The notes beneath the pieces are model-generated. The model was not told the DNA's origin and made no database searches. It saw only the letters and a program-made list of their open reading frames with translations. Of a stretch of 41,306 nucleotides of DNA, positions 1 to 9,170 are shown in pieces (position 1 is the first letter of the stretch; each line of letters begins with the position of its first letter). Source of the DNA: Bacteroidota bacterium (GTDB taxonomy: Bacteria; Bacteroidota; Rhodothermia; Rhodothermales; JAHQVL01); assembly GCA_039111535.1 (NCBI GenBank), contig JBCCIM010000032.1, forward strand, positions 1 through 41,306, read 5' to 3'. The position numbers and the translations under genes were made by a program.

Positions 1-37
1 CGGGAGGTAAAGATTTGCTCATGATTCAGGCATGCTT

Positions 38-2302
38 TTACAGATTACGCTGAAGGAACTTGAGTATCGTTGTATAGAGATGCTGGCGGGTCCCCTGGCC
101 TTCCCATATCCCATGGGATCGGTTGGGATAAGACATGAGCTCAAACTGCTTCTGGTGTTCAATCAATTTATTAATCAACGCCTCAGCCCCCTGGTAATGC
201 ACGTTGTCATCCCCGGTGCCATGGATAAGCAACAGGTTGCCTTCCAGGTTTTGCGCAAAGGAGATGGGCGAGCCCCTGCGGTATCCCTCAGGATTTTCAG
301 CCGGCAACCCCATGTAGCGCTCCTGGTAAATCGAATTGTAGTAGCGCTGATCGGGCACCGGCGCAACAGACACACCGGTACGATACAACGCCGGATAGCG
401 GAACAGCGCATTCAGGGTCATCGAACCGCCCCCACTCCAGCCCCACATGCCAATACGATCCGCATCCACATAAGGCCACGTCATGATTTCGCGCGCAGCG
501 GCCGCCTGGTCCGCGGATGCCAGTTCGCCAATGGACCCATACACACTTTTGCGCCAGTCTCGCCCACGCAGCGCCGGCGTGCCCCGGTTATCGATGCTGA
601 TAACGATATAGCCTTTCTGGTTTAGCATCAGGTGCCAGAGGTAGGTGCCGCCGCCCCAGCGATCAAGCACGGTTTGATTCCAGGGCTCACCGTATGTGTA
701 AAAGAGCACCGGATATTTATTTGCAGGATCAAAGTCGGGTGGACGCATTTCATATCCGTCCAGCAGGACGCCAGCTCCAATATCTACTTTGAAAAAGCGG
801 GTGTTGCCGGCCTCGAGCATATTGAGCCTGACCCGCAAGGGCTGGTTTTCAACGTGGGTTTCCTGAACGGTATGCGCAGGCAATGCAACGATGTCAATGG
901 TGCTCGGGACACCAAAGGCCGAGTAGTTGTGCAACGCAAAACCGCCGTTGTCAGACAGGGTGTAGGTGTGAAAGCCGGGCTGATCTGCCGGCGTAATGCG
1001 TTCCAGGGTCCCCTCGCCATCCAGCCGGGTGCGGTACAAATAGTTCTGGGTGGGATTTTCCGGCGAAGCTTCAAAGTACAGCCAGCCGCCGGCTTCATCA
1101 ACGCCATTGACTCCTTTGATATCGTACGCACCGCGGGTTACCAATTTTGCAGTGCCATCTGTACTGGAGATACGGAATACATGCCGCCATCCATCGCGCT
1201 CGCTGATCCACAGAAATTCTTCACCGCCATTGAGCCAGCGCTGACCAGGATCCCGCACATCAATCCAGGCCTCGTCTTCATCTACAAAAACGGTACGCAT
1301 GGTCCCGGTATCGATGTCCCCCATGATTACTTCAAGCCGGTTTTGCTGCCGGTTCAAATGCTGCATCATGATTTCCTGCCCGTCGGGTGCCCATTCCATG
1401 CGGGCGATATAGTGGTTTCGTAAGTCGTCCGACGGTTCATACCAGGTAAAATTCATTGTCTCGAGGTCTACCACACCTACCCGACAAGAAGAGTTTGTTT
1501 CGCCGGCTTTGGGGTATTGCACCGGAATGGTATATGAATACAGCGAATCGGTATTGTTGATCATCAGAAAATCACGGACACCTAACGCATCGAGTTGCCA
1601 GAAGGCAATGTGGGTACCATCCGGACTCCAGCGAAAGCCATCTCTCAGAAAAAACTCCTCCTCATATGCCCAGTCGAACGTGCCATTGATCAACGTATCT
1701 GATCCGTTGGCTGTGATTTGCTTTATGCGACCACTGGACAATTCCTCTACATAGATGTTATGGCCTGAAACGTAGGCCACATGTCCACCATCAGGAGAGA
1801 ACTTGGCAAACATCAGGCTGGAAGCCGGCAAAGAAACACCGAGTTGTCGGAGCACATCATTTTCCAGATCCAACACCCAATAATCACCACGCGTATTGGC
1901 ACGCCAAACCCTTTTTGAATTGGTATAGATGAGAATCTGTTGCCTGTCAGACGACCAGGTATACCCGTGGACAGACAAAGCAGCTTCCTGTCCTTCGGGG
2001 ATAAGTTGCGCGGCACTAACAAGCACCGTTTGCTCCCCAAGCGTAAGGTTGTGCAACACAATGTCATCGCCGCTTGCGTCAGAAACAGACGGCTCCAACG
2101 TTGTGTACCCGTTGCCGTCTTTGTGCCATTTAATCTGCCGGGCCGACTCACCAAAGAACTCATTGCTCGCCGTAATGCGTGCCACGGTAAGCTGAGAAAG
2201 GTCTTCCACCTCCTGGCCCTGCACTGGCAGAAGGATCGAAAAGAAAGACAGGGTACCAACGAGCAACAATGCGCCGGCCAAACGGGTCTTGTATAAGTAC
2301 AT
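38..2302 (-). CDS. Secreted S9-family dipeptidyl peptidase IV
   Basis: Serine exopeptidase of the prolyl oligopeptidase (S9) clan that removes N-terminal dipeptides, expected in the periplasm or on the surface. I start it at the ATG at 2302 because the protein (754 residues) then opens with MYLYK, a hydrophobic stretch and a signal-peptidase-like site ending QGQ; the reading frame stays open 24 codons further upstream but that part is not signal-like. Residues about 30-480 form the beta-propeller domain, with the acidic DWAYEEE motif that defines DPP IV relatives. The C-terminal hydrolase domain shows GWSGGGS (nucleophile Ser about 623), DDNVH (Asp about 698) and SHG (His about 730). The length suits the family. 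It diverges from a secreted esterase across a 122-bp gap. Acidic-motif and triad evidence make the family call strong; the exact substrate preference is inferred. Confidence 0.95.
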   Translation of the reverse strand: MYLYKTRLAGALLLVGTLSFFSILLPVQGQEVEDLSQLTVARITASNEFFGESARQIKWHKDGNGYTTLEPSVSDASGDDIVLHNLTLGEQTVLVSAAQLIPEGQEAALSVHGYTWSSDRQQILIYTNSKRVWRANTRGDYWVLDLENDVLRQLGVSLPASSLMFAKFSPDGGHVAYVSGHNIYVEELSSGRIKQITANGSDTLINGTFDWAYEEEFFLRDGFRWSPDGTHIAFWQLDALGVRDFLMINNTDSLYSYTIPVQYPKAGETNSSCRVGVVDLETMNFTWYEPSDDLRNHYIARMEWAPDGQEIMMQHLNRQQNRLEVIMGDIDTGTMRTVFVDEDEAWIDVRDPGQRWLNGGEEFLWISERDGWRHVFRISSTDGTAKLVTRGAYDIKGVNGVDEAGGWLYFEASPENPTQNYLYRTRLDGEGTLERITPADQPGFHTYTLSDNGGFALHNYSAFGVPSTIDIVALPAHTVQETHVENQPLRVRLNMLEAGNTRFFKVDIGAGVLLDGYEMRPPDFDPANKYPVLFYTYGEPWNQTVLDRWGGGTYLWHLMLNQKGYIVISIDNRGTPALRGRDWRKSVYGSIGELASADQAAAAREIMTWPYVDADRIGMWGWSGGGSMTLNALFRYPALYRTGVSVAPVPDQRYYNSIYQERYMGLPAENPEGYRRGSPISFAQNLEGNLLLIHGTGDDNVHYQGAEALINKLIEHQKQFELMSYPNRSHGIWEGQGTRQHLYTTILKFLQRNL

Positions 2303-2424
2303 GGCTATTTTTATTCGTAGAACAACATATATTTCGAATGTTCGAATATAGACATCGAACCATTGAGTTTGCATTCGGCCGTACAGTTCTTCTTTTCCAG
2401 CCCCTTCATCTTCCCAACAACACG
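2303..2424. promoter_or_regulatory. Divergent intergenic region between peptidase and esterase
   Basis: This 122-bp gap separates two divergent secreted hydrolases and must carry both promoters. It is relatively AT-rich between about 2303 and 2350, with TTCGAATGTTCGAATAT-like repeats of TTCGAAT around 2333-2347 that could form an operator dyad. I cannot place promoter boxes with confidence. Confidence 0.35.
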
Positions 2425-3615
2425 ATGACGAACCGCCTCTTGAGCTTCATTTTGTGCCTGCTCTTTCTCAGCACAGGACCTGCTGCAGCCCAACAAATGG
2501 ACGCCCAAACAACACCAGCCATCACGCTTGGTATCCAGACCAGTGTTTATTCGAACATGCTTGGCGAAGAGCGGCCTATCCTTATTTATACGCCTGAAGG
2601 GTATGCGCACGGCACTGGCAAATATCCGGTCATTTACTTACTGGACGGAGACAGCCACCTGCTCCACACCGCCGGCACAACCCAGTTTCTTTCCCGAAAT
2701 GGAAAAATGCCAGAAGTCATCATCGTAGGTATTCCCAACACAGAGCGTACGCGTGATCTCAAGCCGGCATTATCCACGCCAAATGACCGCTTCCCGACAG
2801 CTGGTGGCGCGGATACGTTCCTCTCCTTTATCGAAGAAGAGCTGGTGCCTTTTGTAGAGTCGAACTACCGCACCGCCGACTACCGCATTCTGATTGGACA
2901 CTCATTCGGCGGTTTGTTCTCGGTAAATGCACTCCTGCAAAAACCGGATCTGTTCAACGCGCATATTTCGATTAGCCCAAGCCTGTGGTGGGACAACAAA
3001 GGGCTGCTTCCCAAAGCGGAGGCCTTCTTCGAAAAGAATCGGGGGCTCCGGAGGTTTTACTACATGACGATGGGAAATGAAGGCGGTGGGATGCTGGCCG
3101 GCGCATGGGGCTTTGCCGGCATCATGGAAGAGAAAGGCGGCCCATTTTTCAAGTGGCATTTTGAGTTAATGGAAAACGAAACGCACGGTTCGGTCCCACA
3201 CCGCAGCACATACGACGGATTGGAAATGTTGTACGATGGGTGGGCGATTTCAAATTTCCGGGAAGCTGTCGCCGAAAAAGGACTTGCAGCCGTGGAAGAT
3301 CACGCAAAGTCATTGTCTACCCGCTACGGATACGAAGTTGAAGTCCCTGAATCGGTGGTTAATATTGTGGGATATGAACTACTGGCACAGAACCAGATAG
3401 AAGATGCGATCAAAGTGTTTGAGCGCAACATCAAAAACTTCCCAACCTCACCCAATGTGTACGACAGCGCCGGCGACGGCTACAAAGCAAATGGTGCCAT
3501 GAAGCAGGCTGCTGAGAGTTATGCAAAAGCCTGCAGCCTCGGTACCGAGACCGACCATCCGAACAAAGGGGTCTATTGCGCAAATGCTGAAGCGCTTAAA
3601 GGAGAATTGGAATAA
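2425..3615 (+). CDS. Secreted alpha/beta hydrolase, putative esterase (PF00756-like) with C-terminal TPR-like tail
   Basis: Esterase D/IroE-type hydrolase likely acting on acyl or siderophore-type esters outside the cytoplasm. I choose the ATG at 2425 because it gives a clean signal peptide (MTNRLLSF, hydrophobic core, cleavage after AAAQ); the longer open frame overlaps the divergent promoter. The 396-residue protein has LLDGD (oxyanion region), the nucleophile elbow GHSFGG with Ser about 160 and a THGS motif that would supply the catalytic His. The last about 70 residues (NIVGYELLAQ to KACSLG) read as helix-turn-helix tetratricopeptide-like repeats, an arrangement common in Bacteroidota esterases of this type. 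It ends 32 bp before a strong terminator. Family confident, substrate unknown. Confidence 0.9.
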   Translation: MTNRLLSFILCLLFLSTGPAAAQQMDAQTTPAITLGIQTSVYSNMLGEERPILIYTPEGYAHGTGKYPVIYLLDGDSHLLHTAGTTQFLSRNGKMPEVIIVGIPNTERTRDLKPALSTPNDRFPTAGGADTFLSFIEEELVPFVESNYRTADYRILIGHSFGGLFSVNALLQKPDLFNAHISISPSLWWDNKGLLPKAEAFFEKNRGLRRFYYMTMGNEGGGMLAGAWGFAGIMEEKGGPFFKWHFELMENETHGSVPHRSTYDGLEMLYDGWAISNFREAVAEKGLAAVEDHAKSLSTRYGYEVEVPESVVNIVGYELLAQNQIEDAIKVFERNIKNFPTSPNVYDSAGDGYKANGAMKQAAESYAKACSLGTETDHPNKGVYCANAEALKGELE

Positions 3616-3647
3616 GGGTCTATTAATCCCTCGCTTTATCTTTGCAC

Positions 3648-3682
3648 AAACCCATCGGATTTAGGCGTCCGGTGGGTTTTTT
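3648..3682 (+). terminator. Rho-independent terminator of the esterase gene
   Basis: Stem AAACCCATCGGA (3648-3659) pairs with TCCGGTGGGTTT (3668-3679) through one G-U wobble, loop of 8 nt, followed by a run of T to 3682. It abuts the stop codon of the convergent methyltransferase gene; on the opposite strand the stem lacks a good T-tract, so it acts mainly on the plus strand. Confidence 0.85.
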
Positions 3683-4409
3683 ATTTCTTGCGCCGGCCTA
3701 TAAAGAATTCATGGCCAGGGCCAAGCTCGCTGTGCACAAAGGGATGGGCAGAGGCCTCAAAGCCGGCGCTCGTGATCAAATCCAACCAAACCTGGCGCGG
3801 AAAAACGCCGAGCGTGTGCCGGTCATGTACGACGCTGACCGAGTGATCTGCATCCCGCAAGGTATAGGTATAATCGACGACGTACGTATCATCATCGGGA
3901 TCCGGGTCCCATTGCCACTCCATGTACCGCATACTGCGCGCCGGCCCGTCGTGTCCACCGCAATCAGTTTCCGGCTTGAACAACTCTTTTGTCTGATCAG
4001 GTACAAAGAGGGCTACGCCGCCTGGTTTACAATGTGCAAAGGCTGTTGTTATGGCCTGCTTCAAATCCACACGCGACGTCATGTACTCGATGGCATCATG
4101 GATAAACACGGCGTCAAACTGCCGGCCGAGGCGCGCCGTACGCATGTCGCCTTGTACGTGCACACATCCCGGATTCAAAGCCTTGCTGACAGCCAGCATA
4201 TCCGTCGACGCATCCACAAGGGTAAGATCGAAATGCGCCTTCATGTGTGATGCGTTGTTGCCACCGCCACTGCCCAATTCGAGCAGGGTTACCAGGGTCT
4301 TTTCGGCGATGGCTTGAAGTGTACTGGTGAAAATTGCTGCTTCTTCCTCATATTCCGCGGGATCGGAAAGCAGGGGCCACCAGTGGGCCAGTTCATGATA
4401 CAGTTTCAT
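3681..4409 (-). CDS. Class I SAM-dependent methyltransferase
   Basis: Cytosolic methyltransferase of 242 residues with a Rossmann core. Motif I is visible as LLELGSGGGN (residues about 42-51), followed by LTLVDAS for the ribose-binding acidic residue and by GDMRTARL and FDAVFIHDAIEYM, the usual motif II/III region. The C-terminal half (from about residue 150) is richer in charged beta-strand sequence, as in small-molecule methyltransferases of the ubiE/DUF4942-like class. Its start codon lies inside the end of the upstream membrane-protein gene (17-bp overlap), so the two are likely translated from one message that may begin at typA. The acceptor substrate cannot be read from the sequence. 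Confidence 0.88.
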   Translation of the reverse strand: MKLYHELAHWWPLLSDPAEYEEEAAIFTSTLQAIAEKTLVTLLELGSGGGNNASHMKAHFDLTLVDASTDMLAVSKALNPGCVHVQGDMRTARLGRQFDAVFIHDAIEYMTSRVDLKQAITTAFAHCKPGGVALFVPDQTKELFKPETDCGGHDGPARSMRYMEWQWDPDPDDDTYVVDYTYTLRDADHSVSVVHDRHTLGVFPRQVWLDLITSAGFEASAHPFVHSELGPGHEFFIGRRKK

Positions 4410-4839
4410 GGGGTACCCGGATGGGTTCGGGTTTCGACTTGGACAGGTAGATCAGGATGTAGCCGGCCATTAAGACATCGAATCCGATACAGGCCACAGC
4501 ATACCATGCGGGCGCGATGTGCGCGCCCGGGCCGAGCAAGTGGAGCGAAACATCCCAGGCGACGTGCAAGAGCCATCCGATGGCAAGCCACCAAAAATGA
4601 AACCGGTACGCAAAGATCACAAACAGCGTATAAAACACCACCCCTGCAGCTTCAATGCCTACCCAGTACACATCTCCCAAAACAAGCCCAAAACCGATAT
4701 AGATGACTGCTGCAACGATTAGCCCGGAAGCCAATACCAATCGCTCCTTAAGATCTCCCTGGGCGCGGGCGTATAAAAGAAAAATCCCGCCAGCAACAAC
4801 ACCTAAAAGCAGAAAAATTACTAGATGAAGCTGGGACAT
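4393..4839 (-). CDS. Small multi-pass membrane protein (DUF6010-like)
   Basis: Integral membrane protein of 148 residues with five predicted hydrophobic segments (about residues 4-24, 36-58, 64-86, 86-106, 112-134) and short loops. The GWLLHVAWDVSLHL segment, with paired His and an Asp in the membrane, resembles the conserved HxxWD region that I associate with DUF6010; I hold that family name loosely. It starts 17 bp after the typA stop and overlaps the methyltransferase gene by 17 bp, suggesting a typA-membrane protein-methyltransferase transcription unit. No function can be assigned. Confidence 0.8.
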   Translation of the reverse strand: MSQLHLVIFLLLGVVAGGIFLLYARAQGDLKERLVLASGLIVAAVIYIGFGLVLGDVYWVGIEAAGVVFYTLFVIFAYRFHFWWLAIGWLLHVAWDVSLHLLGPGAHIAPAWYAVACIGFDVLMAGYILIYLSKSKPEPIRVPHETVS

Positions 4840-4856
4840 ATAAATACAGGGTCAGG

Positions 4857-6674
4857 TTACTGGCTCATGGCCATAATGCGCTTTTTGCGCATGTGCGGGT
4901 CGAGGTCGCGTTTGCGGAGCCTGAACTGGTTGGGCGTTACCTCAATAAGCTCATCTTCCCGAATAAATTCAATGGCTTCTTCCAACGACATTTTGCGGGG
5001 TGTCAGCAACTTCTCAAATGAATCCGCTGAGGCAGCACGCATGTTTGTCAGTTTTTTCTCCTTGGTGATGTTCACGTCCAGGTCTTTATCGCGGCTATTC
5101 TCGCCGATGATCATGCCGTTGTATACATCTTCGGTAGGAGAGACAAACAGTTGACCACGTTCCTGCAGGTTGAGTACGGCGTAGCCTGTAACTTTGCCGG
5201 CGCGGTCAGCAATCAAGGCTCCCGAGGTTCGGTGTGTAATAGTGCCGCTCCAGGGTTTGTATTTGTCGAACAAATGCGTCAACAAACCGGTCCCTTTGGT
5301 ATCGGTCAGAAACTCAGTGCGGTACCCGATGAGTCCGCGGCTAGGGATTTCAAACTCAAGGCGAACGCGGCCGGAGCCATTGTTGACCATTTTAGTCATC
5401 ACGCCTTTACGCACGCCAAGCTTCTGCACAACCGTACCCATAAACTCTTCAGGTACGTCTACGAGTGCAATCTCGAAAGGCTCACATTTTTTGCCATCAA
5501 CTTGCTGGGTAATAACCTGCGGCATACCCACAGAAAACTCAAAACCTTCGCGGCGCATTTGCTCGATGAGGATCGCCATTTGAAGCTCCCCACGGCCGTA
5601 TACCAGGAATGAGTCGGGCGTATCGGTGGTTTCGATACGCATCGCAAGGTTGGTTTCGCCTTCCTTGGTCAGGCGATCGCGCAGGTTACGCGAGGTTACA
5701 TACTGTCCTTCACGGCCACTAAACGGTGAATCGTTGATCCGAAACTCCATCGACATCGTGGGCTCGTCTACGTGCAGCGGTGGCAGAGGTACAGGATTCT
5801 CAGCATCAGCAATGCTTTCGCCAAGGCCAATGCCTGCAACGCCAGCAATTGCGATAACAGATCCAGGCCCTGCTTCGTTGACTTCAACCCTGCTCAACCC
5901 TTCATATACAAACAACGATGCAACCTGTGCTTTGGTCTGCGAGTCATCGCGGTGGCAAAGCATCACATGCTGGCGATTTTTGACTACCCCCTGCATCACG
6001 CGACCTACAGCAAGTGGCCCCAGGTAGTTGTCGGGCTGCACGTTGGTTACGAGCACCTGCAAATCTCCCGCGGCATCTCCCTCAGGAGCCGGTACGTTTT
6101 CGATAATGGTCTGGAAGAGTGGACGCAAATCCGTCAGTTCATCTTCCATGTCGGTTTTGCACTGCCCGTCTTTGGCGACCGCATACAATACCGGGAATTC
6201 AATTTGGTCTTCAGAAGCATCGAGGTCGATAAAGAGGTCGTATACCTCATTGAGTACTTCTTCGGGGCGCGCATCCTGGCGATCAATTTTGTTGATAACC
6301 ACAATGGCCGGCAAATTGAGGGCGAGGGCTTTTTGCAGTACAAAACGCGTTTGCGGAAGTGGACCTTCAGCAGCATCTACAAGCAGCATGACGCCGTCAA
6401 CCATGCGAAGTGTCCGTTCAACCTCACCACCAAAGTCGGCATGCCCCGGTGTATCGATAATATTAATCTTGGTCTCTTCGTAGGCCACCGCGGTATTTTT
6501 GGCCATAATCGTGATGCCCTTTTCCCGCTCGAGATCCATGGAGTCCATGACCCGCTCCTGGATGTCCTGATGGGCACCGAACGTGCCGCTTTGCCAAAGC
6601 ATGGCATCAACCAGCGTGGTTTTGCCGTGATCTACGTGGGCAACAATTGCGATATTACGAAGCTGGGTAGCCAT
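4857..6674 (-). CDS. typA: Translational GTPase TypA/BipA
   Basis: Ribosome-associated GTPase of the EF-G superfamily that supports growth under cold and other stress and helps ribosome assembly. The 605-residue protein matches the usual family length. GTPase motifs are intact: [10 protein letters not shown] (G1, residues 12-21), the switch I region ending [15 protein letters not shown] (G3) and NKIDRQ (G4). Domain II, III and V follow, and the C-terminal TypA-specific region carries GRLGYRTEFL-like sequence ([12 protein letters not shown]) and the closing [15 protein letters not shown]. Start at 6674 ([10 protein letters not shown]) is unambiguous by homology. The 5' leader carries a GCCGGC hairpin. 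Two genes follow closely on the same strand. GCCGGC signature copies are sparse here (two), typical of a strongly conserved housekeeping gene. Confidence 0.98.
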   Translation of the reverse strand: MATQLRNIAIVAHVDHGKTTLVDAMLWQSGTFGAHQDIQERVMDSMDLEREKGITIMAKNTAVAYEETKINIIDTPGHADFGGEVERTLRMVDGVMLLVDAAEGPLPQTRFVLQKALALNLPAIVVINKIDRQDARPEEVLNEVYDLFIDLDASEDQIEFPVLYAVAKDGQCKTDMEDELTDLRPLFQTIIENVPAPEGDAAGDLQVLVTNVQPDNYLGPLAVGRVMQGVVKNRQHVMLCHRDDSQTKAQVASLFVYEGLSRVEVNEAGPGSVIAIAGVAGIGLGESIADAENPVPLPPLHVDEPTMSMEFRINDSPFSGREGQYVTSRNLRDRLTKEGETNLAMRIETTDTPDSFLVYGRGELQMAILIEQMRREGFEFSVGMPQVITQQVDGKKCEPFEIALVDVPEEFMGTVVQKLGVRKGVMTKMVNNGSGRVRLEFEIPSRGLIGYRTEFLTDTKGTGLLTHLFDKYKPWSGTITHRTSGALIADRAGKVTGYAVLNLQERGQLFVSPTEDVYNGMIIGENSRDKDLDVNITKEKKLTNMRAASADSFEKLLTPRKMSLEEAIEFIREDELIEVTPNQFRLRKRDLDPHMRKKRIMAMSQ

Positions 6675-6966
6675 TACTTATGAACCAGGTGTATCGCCGG
6701 CATTGCGCCGGCATCTATGAAAACGGTATATACAAAAAGGCGGCCGGTACAGCAGTCGCCCCTTCTTAACCAAAAATGAGAGATAGTTGTCGGCTTGCGG
6801 TATCAAAAAGCAAGCAATGCCTCTTTCGCATGGCTCGACGCTTTGTTCCTGCTGACATCAGGCTTGGTCGTTGTTTCACTTTTGACCTCCATTTTACCCT
6901 GATTAACGTGTCGTGAAGCCAGCTTTTTTCCTATTTTCCTAGCGCACAACCAACATACAGCCCAAT
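6675..6966. promoter_or_regulatory. Divergent intergenic region, typA and oxidoreductase
   Basis: This 292-bp gap lies between two divergent genes. Near typA it holds a dyad GCCGGC-ATTGC-GCCGGC at 6696-6712 that would fold in the typA leader. Toward the oxidoreductase, TTGACC at 6882 and TAACGT at 6904 (16-bp spacing) form a possible but weak sigma-70-like promoter. No convincing gene is present; short open frames here lack start context and composition. Confidence 0.4.
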
Positions 6967-7971
6967 ATGAACAAGCAATGGCTCCTGGCCAGCCGCCCCG
7001 TAGGCAACCCGCAACCCGCAAATTTTGAATGGCAAGAACGCGCTATTCCCGACCTTCAGGAAGAGGAGGTATGCGTACGCGTACTCCAGCTCTCGCTCGA
7101 TCCTGCAAGCCGAGGGTGGATGATGGATATAAAGTCATACCTCCCGCCGGTAGCGCTTGGCGCCGTGATGCGCGGCATTGGGATTGGCGTGGTTGAAACA
7201 TCCCGTAGCGCATCCCTCCCCGTAGGTACCCTTGTTCAGGGCATGCTTGGCTGGCAGACGCATTGCGTGACGCCGGCCAGCAGGATGACACCCCTGCCCG
7301 AAATCCCGGGTATCCCACTGGACGCCTACCTTGGCGTGCTCAGCCATATTGGGCTGACCGCGTACTTTGGATTGCTGGATATCACGGACCCCAAACCAGG
7401 AGAAACCCTGGTTGTCTCTGCTGCTGCCGGTGCAGTGGGTTCGCTGGTCGGACAAATAGGCAAAATCAAAGGGTGTCGCGTTGTTGGAATTGCCGGCACC
7501 GATGAAAAGTGTGACTGGATCACGAACACATTAGGATTTGACGATGCCATCAATTACAAAACGACGCAGGTGCCGGCCGGCCTGAAAAAGGCCTGTCCGG
7601 ATGGCATTGATATTTATTTCGAAAACGTGGGGGGCCCGATCCTGGATGCGGTGCTCGCGCAAATGAACTTGCACGGACGAATTTCTGTTTGTGGCATGAT
7701 CTCGCAATATAACGCGACGGAGCCCGTGCCCGGCCCCTACAACTTCATCTCGGTTATCGCCAAGCGACTCCGCATACAGGGCTTTATTGTACTGGACTAT
7801 ATGGATCGGAGCGAAGAGTGCATGATGCAGATGGCCCAATGGATCGGCGCCGGCAAACTGAAATACCGTGTAGATATTGTAGATGGCCTCAATGCAGCAC
7901 CTGATGCGTTAAACAAGTTGTTTAATGGTTCAAATCAGGGGAAACTAATTGTTAAGGTTTCTGAAAGGTAA
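6967..7971 (+). CDS. NADP-dependent oxidoreductase, MDR superfamily (CurA/leukotriene B4 dehydrogenase type)
   Basis: Zinc-independent medium-chain dehydrogenase/reductase that reduces alpha,beta-unsaturated ketones or aldehydes with NADPH in the cytosol. The 334-residue length and sequence run fit the PTGR1/CurA/YncB family: an N-terminal GroES-like domain with LSLDPASRGWM, then the cofactor-binding VVSAAAGAVGSLVGQ (about residues 155-170), where the Gly-rich loop sits, followed by the family-typical YFENVGG and GRISVCGMISQYN motifs. It is transcribed away from typA and is followed by the dehydratase gene after an 80-bp gap. No zinc-binding Cys cluster is present, in keeping with the family. 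Detoxification of reactive carbonyls is the likely role. Confidence 0.93.
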   Translation: MNKQWLLASRPVGNPQPANFEWQERAIPDLQEEEVCVRVLQLSLDPASRGWMMDIKSYLPPVALGAVMRGIGIGVVETSRSASLPVGTLVQGMLGWQTHCVTPASRMTPLPEIPGIPLDAYLGVLSHIGLTAYFGLLDITDPKPGETLVVSAAAGAVGSLVGQIGKIKGCRVVGIAGTDEKCDWITNTLGFDDAINYKTTQVPAGLKKACPDGIDIYFENVGGPILDAVLAQMNLHGRISVCGMISQYNATEPVPGPYNFISVIAKRLRIQGFIVLDYMDRSEECMMQMAQWIGAGKLKYRVDIVDGLNAAPDALNKLFNGSNQGKLIVKVSER

Positions 7972-8051
7972 ATGGTTTAGAAATGGCTTAATATGTGCAG
8001 ACCACGTATTAAATCCTTGCTTAACGCCACTCTACCCAAATCCCTTTTGCA

Positions 8052-8342
8052 ATGTTGACAAAGTTATCGGAAGAAGAAATCAGTGAACACCTGGGCACCC
8101 TCGACCAGTGGTCTCTTGTAAATGGCAAGTTATGCCGCGCGTACCAGTTCAATGATTTCATCGAGGCATTTGGCTTTATGACCCGGGCTGCTATTGTTGC
8201 AGAGTCCATGAACCACCATCCTGAATGGTTCAACGTCTATAATAAAGTCAATGTGGAACTCACCACACATGACATCGACGGCATCAGCAACTACGACTTC
8301 CAACTGGCCGCCCGCATGGAGCAGTTGGCTACAGGTTCTTGA
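8052..8342 (+). CDS. phhB: 4a-hydroxytetrahydrobiopterin dehydratase (pterin-4a-carbinolamine dehydratase)
   Basis: Small cytosolic enzyme that dehydrates 4a-hydroxytetrahydropterin, recycling the cofactor of aromatic amino acid hydroxylases or acting in pterin/molybdopterin metabolism. The 96-residue protein is full length and carries the active-site pattern [16 protein letters not shown] with His55 and His56, then TTHDIDG with His73 and Asp76, the expected catalytic set of the PCD fold. No phenylalanine hydroxylase gene is next to it within this window, so the partner hydroxylase, if any, is elsewhere. It is followed by a dispersed intergenic repeat. Confidence 0.95.
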   Translation: MLTKLSEEEISEHLGTLDQWSLVNGKLCRAYQFNDFIEAFGFMTRAAIVAESMNHHPEWFNVYNKVNVELTTHDIDGISNYDFQLAARMEQLATGS

Positions 8343-8360
8343 GGAATGTTGCGTGCTGCG

Positions 8361-8418
8361 AATTAAGGGTTAGAAGCATGATCCATGTTTTTTCGTGTTT
8401 TCGTGCTTCTGTTTTGCA
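8361..8418 (+). repeat. 58-bp dispersed intergenic repeat, copy A
   Basis: AT-rich intergenic element beginning AATTAAGGG and ending CTGTTTTGCA, which matches 49 of 58 positions, without gaps, of 22003-22060. Between it and ruvA lies a reverse-oriented fragment (about 8477-8500, CGGCACTCGAAAATCGGCAT) that matches a second intergenic family at 23219-23240. Confidence 0.8.
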
Positions 8419-8544
8419 TTACCACGGCACAGGTAACAATGCTTTTGTATGCGTCTTTTGCAAAAAAAGAATATCAATCGGCACTCGAAAATCGGCATTA
8501 AACGCAACCTTTAATTCGCATTGTTCGATATTCAACAGCCGCGC

Positions 8545-9147
8545 CTAGCTTTCCCTTAGGGCAAGGCGAATAAGGTCTTCTGCTGACTGAATTCCCGGGT
8601 TAGCGCGCAGGACTTTGCGCAGGTTGCGTTCTGCTGCTGCGCGGCTCAAACCGAGGGCTTCAAGTGCAGCAAGGGCGTCGGCACGTGCGGTATTTTTAGA
8701 ATCACCGCCACCGCTTGTCATACTACCACCGCCAAGACCATCTACCTTGATGAGCTTATCTTTTAGCTCAACCACCATCCGTTCTGCGACCTTTTTACCA
8801 ACGCCTGGAATTTTGGTCAGAAAAGCCGTATCACCCTCTACAATTTTATCGCGCAGCTCTCCGGGGCGCATGGCGGAAAGTGCAGCCAACGCGAGCTTGG
8901 GACCGATACCGGATACCCCCAGCATAATTTCAAAAATGGTACGTTCGGACCGCGAAGCAAATCCAAAAAGCAACAGGGCATCTTCGCGTACATGTTGGTA
9001 GGTAAATACTTTGGCTACTTCACCGACAGCAGGTAATTTTTCATACGTAGACGTTGGGATGAGTACATGGTAGCCAACCCCCTGCACGTCGATCACTGTA
9101 TCCGTAGGACGCTTCTCAGCCAGTTTACCGGAAAGGTATGCAATCAT
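8545..9147 (-). CDS. ruvA: Holliday junction branch migration protein RuvA
   Basis: DNA-binding subunit of the RuvAB branch-migration motor that resolves recombination intermediates. The 200-residue protein is the normal length: an N-terminal OB fold (MIAYLSGKL to FGF), then two helix-hairpin-helix motifs seen as GVSGIGPKLALAALS and KIPGVGKKVAERM, a Gly/Ser-rich linker (GLGGGSMTSGGGDS) and the C-terminal UBA-like domain III (DALAALEALGLSRAAAERNL) that contacts RuvB. It lies 23 bp downstream of nadE on the same strand and is probably cotranscribed. It contains no GCCGGC in a 600-bp stretch, unlike most neighbours. Confidence 0.98.
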   Translation of the reverse strand: MIAYLSGKLAEKRPTDTVIDVQGVGYHVLIPTSTYEKLPAVGEVAKVFTYQHVREDALLLFGFASRSERTIFEIMLGVSGIGPKLALAALSAMRPGELRDKIVEGDTAFLTKIPGVGKKVAERMVVELKDKLIKVDGLGGGSMTSGGGDSKNTARADALAALEALGLSRAAAERNLRKVLRANPGIQSAEDLIRLALRES

Positions 9148-9170
9148 TGTATTCTTCTTTTTCCTGTGCC

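Noticed and set aside
632-1423. Long plus-strand open frame of 263 codons (and another at 32-625) within the peptidase gene
   Set aside because: It lies opposite the well-supported DPP IV gene, has no signal or motif and is a shadow of its codon pattern.
5772-6683. 303-codon plus-strand open frame opposite typA
   Set aside because: typA is complete and conserved on the other strand; this frame lacks any domain.
6803-7021. 72-codon minus-strand open frame between typA and the oxidoreductase
   Set aside because: It overlaps the start of a well-supported gene and has no recognisable features.
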